Below are positions 1 to 4,399 of a stretch of 19,613 nucleotides of DNA, piece by piece. The stretch's first letter is position 1; the number at the start of each line of letters is the position of its first letter. This stretch comes from JBFMAP01 sp964632135 (GTDB lineage: Archaea; Micrarchaeota; Micrarchaeia; Burarchaeales; JBFMAP01). A model generated the notes under the pieces. The model was not told the origin of the DNA, did no database searches, and saw only the letters and a program-made list of their open reading frames with translations. Position numbers and translations under genes: made by a program. The stretch covers positions 1 to 19,613 of the forward strand of contig CAZWEI010000020.1 in the NCBI GenBank assembly GCA_964632135.1, read 5' to 3'.

Positions 1-339
1 GCCGTCAGGTACAGGCAGAGCCCCTATTCCAGACTCATCTCAAGCATTTTGAGAATGAGCGCGTCGCACCAGGCGCTAGCCCTGCCGGAGCTGAAGCGCA
101 TCCTGAGGAAAAAGGAGGGCGTGAAGGAAGCCTACCTTTTCGGAAGCGTCGCGCAGGGGAAGGAGCGGCTCGAAAGCGACGTTGACGTTGCGATTCTCGT
201 GGAGAGGAAAATCGACGCTCCTTCCCTCATCTCCTCGACATACGAAAAATACGGGGTAAAGGTCGTCCCGCTCGTCTTCGAATCCAAAGACGAGTTCGAG
301 GATTTCCTGAAAGGAAAGAAAAAGGTGAGGCTCGCATGA
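1..339 (+). CDS. MNT-type nucleotidyltransferase (antitoxin of HEPN/MNT pair), probably 5'-truncated by window edge
   Basis: Minimal nucleotidyltransferase of the pol-beta fold. The signature GS-x10-DxD is present exactly (GSVAQGKERLESDVD), followed by hydrophobic strand residues. In known HEPN/MNT modules the MNT protein neutralises the HEPN toxin, in characterised cases by adenylylating it. The first in-frame ATG is at 55 and a TTG lies at 49, but neither has a convincing Shine-Dalgarno motif. The frame stays open to base 1, and the residues before the ATG (YRQSPYSRLISSILR) with their G/C-rich third positions look coding. They resemble the linker seen when a winged-helix domain precedes an MNT domain, so the gene may start outside the window. 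If it does start at 55 the protein is 94 residues. Its last four bases (ATGA) overlap the start of the HEPN gene, which indicates translational coupling. Confidence 0.8.
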   Translation, partial: AVRYRQSPYSRLISSILRMSASHQALALPELKRILRKKEGVKEAYLFGSVAQGKERLESDVDVAILVERKIDAPSLISSTYEKYGVKVVPLVFESKDEFEDFLKGKKKVRLA

Positions 340-734
340 GCGACAGTCCGGAGCGCGCGATCGGGGAAGCCGAAAGCTGGCTCGTTTCCGCAAAGGACAA
401 GCTCGCGCTTGCCGAGACTGAAGATGCGGCGGCAAACGTCTGCTGCGCGCTTGCGATTCACGCAATAATAAGGGCAAACGACGCGCTGACCATGAAGTTT
501 TTGCGCCTGAAGCCGACAAGGCACGACGACGCGCCGGCGGTGTTCTCGAACCTCCTGCGCCAGGGCAAGATTGCAGGCGAGAACCGGCGCTTCCTGAGGC
601 TGCTTCAGAAAATCACCGTGGACAAGAGCGGGGCGGATTACGGAAAAGGAACGTTCGCGTGCGAGGACGCGAAAAAATACGTTGAGGATGCCGAGGAGTT
701 CGTTCACACGGCGAAAAACTTGTTGAAGGCGTGA
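336..734 (+). CDS. HEPN domain protein (putative RNase toxin of HEPN/MNT pair)
   Basis: All-helical protein of 132 residues with the PF05168-like HEPN pattern: an N-terminal helix followed by an Ala-rich helix (AANVCCALAIHAIIRANDAL, residues 32-51), an Arg-x5-His stretch (R57 to H63, RLKPTRH) leading into an amphipathic helix, and a C-terminal segment of the DYGKGTFACEDAKKYVEDAE type (residues 100-119) found in MNT-partner HEPN proteins. HEPN toxins usually cleave RNA with an R-x4-6-H motif. Whether R57/H63 is the catalytic pair here is inference. The ATG overlaps the MNT stop by 4 nt and the gene ends with a GTGA overlap or a 2-nt gap to the RNase J-like gene, so all three are probably one transcript. 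Confidence 0.8.
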   Translation: MSDSPERAIGEAESWLVSAKDKLALAETEDAAANVCCALAIHAIIRANDALTMKFLRLKPTRHDDAPAVFSNLLRQGKIAGENRRFLRLLQKITVDKSGADYGKGTFACEDAKKYVEDAEEFVHTAKNLLKA

Positions 735-736
735 AC

Positions 737-2071
737 ATGGTCTCTTTAACTTTCTACGGCGGGATAAACGAAATCGGCGGGAATAAGATTCTCGTAGAGG
801 ACAAGAAGACGAGAATCTTTCTGGATTTCGGGCAGTCTTTCTCGCTTCTTGACGATTATTTTGTCGAGGAGTCGTTCCTGAAGCCGAGGGACAGGTTCGG
901 CCTGAAGGATTATTTTGAGTTTGGCCTTATCCCAAAGCTTGAGGGGCTCTACTGCGAAGAGGCCCTTGAGAAGACGGGGATGGACTGCAAGGAGCCAGAG
1001 TTCGACGCCGTATTCATAAGCCACGCGCACTTTGACCACGTCGCGCACCTCAACTACCTGCACCCTGACATTCCCGTCTATCTTGGCGAAACCACGAAAA
1101 TGATACTCGACTCCACCACGGAGACTACCAACAAGAACTTCTTCCAAGAGGGCGCGAAGCTTAAGACGTTCAGGAGCGGGAAGGAGATTTCGGTTGGAGA
1201 TTTGAAGATAACGCCGATTCATGTTGACCACTCGGTTCCCGGAGCGTATGGTTTTCTTGTCGAGACCAGCGGGGGAGTCATTGCATACACGGGAGACCTA
1301 AGGCAGCACGGGCCAAGAGCAGATATGACGCACGAGTTTGTAGAGAAGGCAAAGAAAGAGGAGCCTGAAGCCCTTATAGTTGAGGGAACGAGGGTTGCCC
1401 CGCAGGAGTCAAGGAAGAACCACTCAGAGAAGCTTGTTTACGATGAGAGCAAGAAAGTCGCGGAATCCAAGGGCTTTGTGCTTGCTATGAGATACCCGAA
1501 AGATTTGGATCGATTCCAGACGTTCTATAAGGTAGCAAAGGAAACCGGCAGAAAAATCATCATTTCGATGAAGACCGCTCATCTTCTGCGCGCGCTGAAA
1601 AGCGACCCACACATAAAACTCCCGGATCCGTTCAACGACAAGAGCATCGGGGTTTATTGCAGGGAGATGAAAGTTTACAAAGCCTGGGAGAGAGAAATAA
1701 TGAACAAGTGCATGGGCGCGAGAGAAGTCAGCGAAGGGCAGAAGGAGCTGATTCTTGAGCTTGACTTCTGGCAACTGACCGAGCTCGTTGACATCCGGCC
1801 CGAGGGAGGGGACTGTGTGCACTCGATGAGCGAGCCGTTCGAGGAGGACCCGATCTCGCAGGTCTCGGACGAAGTTTTGAAGAACTGGCTCGCGCACTTC
1901 GGGATGAACTGGCACCAGCTGCACGCGAGCGGGCACGCATCGAAAACAGAGATATTCGATATAATAAAAGAAATTAATGCTAAGAAAGTATTTCCGGTTC
2001 ACACTAATTACTCGGAGCTGTTCCCGAAAGCAGTAGAAGCAGAGAAGAACAGGAAAATTCAGTTGGGGTAG
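737..2071 (+). CDS. RNase J-like metallo-beta-lactamase fold ribonuclease
   Basis: Protein of 444 residues with the metallo-beta-lactamase and beta-CASP layout of archaeal RNase J. Near the N-terminus is FYGGINEIGGNK, typical of RNase J. The zinc motif HAHFDH is at about residues 96-101, HVDHS at about 162-166 and YTGDLRQHG just after. The C-terminal signature HASGHAS and the final FPVHTNY histidine lie within the last 50 residues. RNase J enzymes are processive 5'-3' exonucleases, sometimes with endonuclease activity, acting in RNA turnover. A GTG at 731 overlaps the HEPN stop codon (GTGA). I prefer the ATG at 737 because MVSLTFYGG matches the family start. Location directly behind a HEPN/MNT pair is unusual for a housekeeping nuclease. 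Exact substrate is not deducible. Confidence 0.87.
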   Translation: MVSLTFYGGINEIGGNKILVEDKKTRIFLDFGQSFSLLDDYFVEESFLKPRDRFGLKDYFEFGLIPKLEGLYCEEALEKTGMDCKEPEFDAVFISHAHFDHVAHLNYLHPDIPVYLGETTKMILDSTTETTNKNFFQEGAKLKTFRSGKEISVGDLKITPIHVDHSVPGAYGFLVETSGGVIAYTGDLRQHGPRADMTHEFVEKAKKEEPEALIVEGTRVAPQESRKNHSEKLVYDESKKVAESKGFVLAMRYPKDLDRFQTFYKVAKETGRKIIISMKTAHLLRALKSDPHIKLPDPFNDKSIGVYCREMKVYKAWEREIMNKCMGAREVSEGQKELILELDFWQLTELVDIRPEGGDCVHSMSEPFEEDPISQVSDEVLKNWLAHFGMNWHQLHASGHASKTEIFDIIKEINAKKVFPVHTNYSELFPKAVEAEKNRKIQLG

Positions 2072-2093
2072 CTTCAATTTTGTATAAATTTGG

Positions 2094-2173
2094 TTAATCA
2101 AGAAAATCCTCGGGTTTGGGCGGTTCCTTGGGGTCGCGTTTTCTCTCGCGAATTTGGGAGACGATTTTGTCCT
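2094..2173 (-). repeat. Direct repeat, left copy: displaced EF-2 gene 3' end
   Basis: About 80 bp that align without gaps to the EF-2 gene 3' end at 4320-4399, in the same orientation. By hand count about 60 of 81 bases match, while 22 of 25 encoded residues match. Most differences are therefore synonymous, which suggests this copy came from a functional but diverged EF-2 gene and did not arise by recent local duplication followed by neutral decay. Confidence 0.75.
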
Positions 2174-2246
2174 TTTGGGGGTCCAGGCCGGTCGTCTCTA
2201 TGTCGAGGTAGAAGTTGCCAATAACATCGCATTCCTTTTTTCTAGC
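2094..2246 (-). pseudogene. Chimeric remnant: DnaQ-like exonuclease N-terminus joined to an EF-2 C-terminus
   Basis: The minus strand has an open frame of 50 codons between a TAA (2247-2249) and a TAA (2094-2096) with no usual start codon. Its first half reads NFYLDIETTGLDPQKDKIV, which contains DIETTGL, the exonuclease motif I (DxE) of DnaQ-like/RNase H-fold 3'-5' exonucleases. Its second half continues SQIRERKRDPKEPPKPEDFL and matches the last residues of the EF-2 encoded at 4320-6509. Over the final 25 residues 22 are identical. The change between parents falls at DKIV, where this fragment and EF-2 share the 10-mer AGGACAAAAT (coding strand). No catalytic residues beyond motif I remain, so it cannot be an active exonuclease. 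A decayed recombination product is the best reading. Confidence 0.72.
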
Positions 2247-2257
2247 TTACTTTTTTT
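2235..2257 (+). terminator. T-rich tract, possible terminator for the RNase J transcript
   Basis: Two T-runs on the plus strand, T5 or longer around 2236-2241 and T7 at 2251-2257, lie about 165 nt after the RNase J stop. Archaeal RNA polymerase terminates at such U-rich tracts. The second run also forms part of the left arm of the 2246-2279 palindrome. Confidence 0.35.
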
Positions 2258-2279
2258 ACAAAGTATTTTAAAAAGTAAG
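2246..2279. promoter_or_regulatory. Perfect 10-bp inverted repeat, probable operator
   Basis: CTTACTTTTT (2246-2255) and AAAAAGTAAG (2270-2279) form a perfect 10-bp inverted repeat with a 14-nt spacer. A third related half-site AAAGTA lies at 2260-2265. The right arm occupies the BRE position directly upstream of the TTTAAATA box of the winged-helix gene, so a bound protein would block TFB/TBP. Autorepression by that protein is the natural inference. Confidence 0.6.
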
Positions 2280-2280
2280 A

Positions 2281-2288
2281 TTTAAATA
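2281..2288 (+). promoter_or_regulatory. TATA box for the regulator/toxin-antitoxin operon
   Basis: TTTAAATA preceded by a purine-rich BRE-like stretch. Its centre is about 27 nt before the ATG at 2312, so the predicted transcription start coincides with the start codon and the mRNA would be leaderless. No Shine-Dalgarno motif precedes that ATG, which agrees. Confidence 0.65.
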
Positions 2289-2311
2289 GTTTTGTGCGGC
2301 AAGCTTATGTT

Positions 2312-2629
2312 ATGAACGACCGAATTCTCAGACTGGTTGACGATGCGAAGGCCCTTAACTCAAAAATCTTCTCACTTCCGAGGCTGTTGATTCTCGTGTC
2401 GATTGAAAATCTGGGGGAGGACGGGGCAACGTACAGGGAGCTTAAGGCAGGTCTTGGATTGGATGACGGGGTGCTATACTCAAACTTGAATGCGTTGATA
2501 GAAATGGGTTATGTTGTTGAGAGAGATGTAAAGCTTGAGAGAAGAAAGATGTCGTCTTATTCCATTACTGGAGACGGCAGGGAAGCGCTTTCAGCAGTTC
2601 GTGTATGGCTTAGAAAATGGTTGAGTTGA
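2312..2629 (+). CDS. Winged-helix transcriptional regulator (PadR/MarR-like)
   Basis: Small protein of 105 residues with a single winged-helix domain. SLPRLLILVSIENLG forms the first helix, ATYRELKAGLGLDDGVLYSN the helix-turn-helix, and a basic wing (VERDVKLERRKMSSYSIT) follows, then a C-terminal helix. It probably binds DNA as a dimer. A GTG at 2294 would add six residues, but the TATA box at 2281-2288 puts the transcription start at or very near the ATG at 2312, so that ATG is chosen. The perfect palindrome at its own promoter points to autoregulation of the downstream genes. It stops at 2629, where the ribosome-binding site of the next gene begins. I cannot say which winged-helix subfamily it belongs to. 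Confidence 0.78.
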   Translation: MNDRILRLVDDAKALNSKIFSLPRLLILVSIENLGEDGATYRELKAGLGLDDGVLYSNLNALIEMGYVVERDVKLERRKMSSYSITGDGREALSAVRVWLRKWLS

Positions 2630-2641
2630 GGGGTGGGGCCG

Positions 2642-3172
2642 ATGGACCGGATTGAAAAACTGATGGCGTGTTTCAAGGAGCTTAATTTCAAACCGAGGAT
2701 TGATAGTTTTCAGGACAAATTGATTATTCAAAAAACCGTTTGTCTACTCCAGCTGCTTGGAGTAGATTTAGGTTATAACTTTTCGTTGTATGTTAGAGGA
2801 CCGTATTCGCCGGATCTGACACGGGATATTTATAAACACAGGGACAGGATTCAGAACCTTGAATCTGATTGTTCTCTTTCAGAAAACGAGAAAGAAAAAC
2901 TAACAAAGGTTTTTGAGATAAGCAATAAATTAGACGCCCCTATGCTTGAGATAATCACAACCTATTCTTTTCTTTCAAAAGATCTTGGTATGAGCAACAG
3001 AGATGCAATTATCGCACTAAAGAGATTGAAGTCGTTTTATTCTGAGGCCCAGATAGCTGTAGGTGTGTCAAAGGCGAAGCAGCTGTTTCCTCCAACCGAA
3101 GAGGAAATCGAGGAGATGAAAAAAGAATTCAACGCCTGGGAAGATGCAAGCGGCGCGGATGCACGATATTGA
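2642..3172 (+). CDS. YwgA/Panacea (SocA)-like protein, candidate antitoxin
   Basis: Protein of 176 residues. The central segment DKLIIQKTVCLLQLLGVDLG, then YNFSLYVRGPYSPDLTRDIY, shows the KLxxQKxxxLLQ...Y.F..Y..GPYS..L..D pattern of YwgA-like proteins, related to the Panacea/SocA (DUF4065) domain. Panacea proteins are known as antitoxins for several unrelated toxins. The C-terminal part is charged (EEEIEEMKKEF). GAGGGGTG (2628-2635) lies 6 nt before the ATG at 2642, which fixes the start in preference to the GTG at 2633. It lies between the regulator and the MazF-like gene, overlapping or nearly touching the latter. The family call is from pattern memory and is moderate. The antitoxin role is inference from position. 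Confidence 0.65.
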   Translation: MDRIEKLMACFKELNFKPRIDSFQDKLIIQKTVCLLQLLGVDLGYNFSLYVRGPYSPDLTRDIYKHRDRIQNLESDCSLSENEKEKLTKVFEISNKLDAPMLEIITTYSFLSKDLGMSNRDAIIALKRLKSFYSEAQIAVGVSKAKQLFPPTEEEIEEMKKEFNAWEDASGADARY

Positions 3173-3183
3173 GAGTGACTGCG

Positions 3184-3522
3184 ATGACCTTACCCTCGAA
3201 AGTGGAGATATGGCGAGTTGATTTAAGCGGTGCGAAGGGTCACGAGCAAAAGAAGGAAAGACCCGCGGCGGTTTGGAAGGACCTTGATCATGTGAAGATG
3301 GCGATAGTAATTCCATTTACCACTGCTCTTGAACGCGGAAATCTCGCCTATACTTACAACATTACGCCGACCTATAAAAACGGATTAGAAGAAGAAAGCG
3401 TTGCTTTGATTTTTCAAATAATGGCAATTGACAAAAAGAGATTGATAAAGAAAGTCGGCGAGTTGGAGGAAGGAGACATCAAATCTATGGCCGGCATTTT
3501 AAGGGATGTGCTAAAGTTATAA
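3184..3522 (+). CDS. MazF/PemK-like endoribonuclease toxin
   Basis: Protein of 112 residues with the MazF fold pattern: KVEIWRVDLSGAKGHEQKKE followed by RPAAVW matches the GDIWxVDLxPxxGHEQxKxRPAVV beginning of the family, and VIPFTTALERG matches the V(I)PxTT strand. The conserved Arg (RPAAV) and Thr (PFTT) used in RNA cleavage by MazF enzymes are both kept, so it may be active. Family length is about 110-120. TTG 3169 and GTG 3175 are alternative starts. I prefer ATG 3184, preceded by GAGAGTGA, because it gives the usual short N-terminus. No MazE-like gene is present. The Panacea/YwgA-like gene is immediately upstream with only 11 nt between them (or overlapping), so it is the likely partner. 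Confidence 0.82.
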   Translation: MTLPSKVEIWRVDLSGAKGHEQKKERPAAVWKDLDHVKMAIVIPFTTALERGNLAYTYNITPTYKNGLEEESVALIFQIMAIDKKRLIKKVGELEEGDIKSMAGILRDVLKL

Positions 3523-3557
3523 GCGCGGGGGGGAACGGTGCGAAGCGGTGGTTGAAG

Positions 3558-4193
3558 ATGGCGAAGTTTTGTATTTTCTCGGATGCGCACGGAGATCTGA
3601 GGCCGCTTAAGAGGATTGCCCCTACGATAGATTACTTTCTCTCATGCGGAGATCTTGCTTTTTATGACGAGGGCGTGTTTCCAAAACCACTTTACACAAT
3701 ACTGGGAAACCATGAAATGTGGGTTTTCATTCCAATCCTCAAGAGAGCCGCGGTTCGGATAAACAACTTCCATCTCATGGAGTCTGGGAAAAGCTACGCG
3801 GTGGGACGTTTGCACCTCGCGGGACTGAACGGAAACTTCTCTCCTTCGTATAAATCCCACCCCAGACATTTTTCAAAAGAAGATGTGGAGAAATGCCTAA
3901 AGCTTCGCGGCGTGGATATTTTTCTCTCGCACGAAGCGCCATCAGGAATTGGGCTGGTGAACAAGCGCAACGGAGAGAACATGGGCGTGAAATTGATAAA
4001 CGAGATAATAAACTCGGTGAAACCAAAATTTCTATTCTGCGGGCACCACCATTTATTTGTTGAAGCAGAGATTGGGGACACTAAAATAGTTTGTCTGCCG
4101 AAATTTCAAGAGGGATATGTGATTTTTGATGGCGAGAAAATGACGTACGAGTTTGTCAAGTGCAGTGCCAGAACAAACCGGATTAGCGTCTGA
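3558..4193 (+). CDS. Small calcineurin-like metallophosphoesterase
   Basis: Protein of 211 residues with the full two-metal phosphoesterase motif series: D9-A-H11 (SDAHGDL), GD at 31-32, GNHE at 50-53, SHEAPSG with H125, and CGHHH at 161-165. Cytosolic, with no signal peptide. The substrate (phosphodiester, nucleotide or phosphoprotein) cannot be deduced. GGTGG lies a few bases before the ATG at 3558. A TTG at 3552 would add two residues. It follows the MazF-like gene by 35 nt on the same strand and may be the last gene of that operon. Its A/T-ending codons resemble the other island genes. Whether it acts with the toxin module is unknown. Confidence 0.85.
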   Translation: MAKFCIFSDAHGDLRPLKRIAPTIDYFLSCGDLAFYDEGVFPKPLYTILGNHEMWVFIPILKRAAVRINNFHLMESGKSYAVGRLHLAGLNGNFSPSYKSHPRHFSKEDVEKCLKLRGVDIFLSHEAPSGIGLVNKRNGENMGVKLINEIINSVKPKFLFCGHHHLFVEAEIGDTKIVCLPKFQEGYVIFDGEKMTYEFVKCSARTNRISV

Positions 4194-4198
4194 GTGTG

Positions 4199-4254
4199 TT
4201 TTGGCCAGTACGACAACCAAAAACCTAATGATTTTGGTCAGTGTTTGACCAAAA
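4199..4254. repeat. Cluster of TTTTGG/CCAAAA inverted repeats
   Basis: A perfect 9-bp inverted repeat, TTTTGGTCA (4232-4240) and TGACCAAAA (4246-4254) with a 5-nt loop, is preceded by two further half-sites: TTTTGGCCA (4199-4207) and CCAAAA (4217-4222). It lies between the phosphoesterase stop and the EF-2 stop, two convergent genes. It could be a transcript-end hairpin, a protein-binding site or an island-end recombination site. The sequence alone does not decide. Confidence 0.6.
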
Positions 4255-4294
4255 AGTCATACGTTGGTATATCACTATTTTTAGATAATATCGC

Positions 4295-4300
4295 AAAAAA
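4295..4300 (-). terminator. U-rich terminator after EF-2
   Basis: A run of six A on the plus strand (T6 in the transcript) lies about 20 nt past the EF-2 stop codon, a usual distance and form for archaeal intrinsic termination. A plus-strand T5 at 4278-4282 could serve the convergent phosphoesterase transcript. Confidence 0.5.
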
Positions 4301-4319
4301 GAGATATGCCTGGTTAGTG

Positions 4320-4399
4320 CTAATCCAGAAAGTCTTCTGGCCGCGGGGGTTCCTTTGAATCCCCTTTTCTTTCGCGTATCTGGGAAACTATTTTGTCCT
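4320..4399 (-). repeat. Direct repeat, right copy: 3' end of the intact EF-2 gene
   Basis: This is the functional EF-2 3' end matching 2094-2173. The two copies bracket the accessory genes at 2312-4193. Both contain the 10-mer ATTTTGTCCT (plus strand, 2164-2173 and 4390-4399) at the inner limit of similarity. Confidence 0.72.

Larger units (their letters stand above)
2094..4399. other. Accessory island bounded by EF-2 3'-end direct repeats
   Basis: The interval between the two EF-2 tails holds a gene remnant, a regulator, a toxin-antitoxin-like pair, a phosphoesterase and clustered inverted repeats. It is visibly richer in A/T and in A/T-ending codons than the GC-rich RNA polymerase cluster on its right and the HEPN/MNT genes on its left. 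No integrase or transposase is present, so the mechanism is unknown. The arrangement resembles elements that insert at a gene 3' end and restore it, or a homologous exchange with a foreign EF-2 region. Boundaries are approximate. Confidence 0.55.

Noticed and set aside
2072..2311. Possible tRNA or small RNA gene in the gap after RNase J
   Set aside because: No cloverleaf or conserved T-loop is apparent. The left half is explained by the chimeric remnant and the right half by the operator and promoter.
3527..3533. G7 run between the MazF-like and phosphoesterase genes, considered as a slippage site
   Set aside because: It lies in the non-coding gap, so slippage would not change a product.
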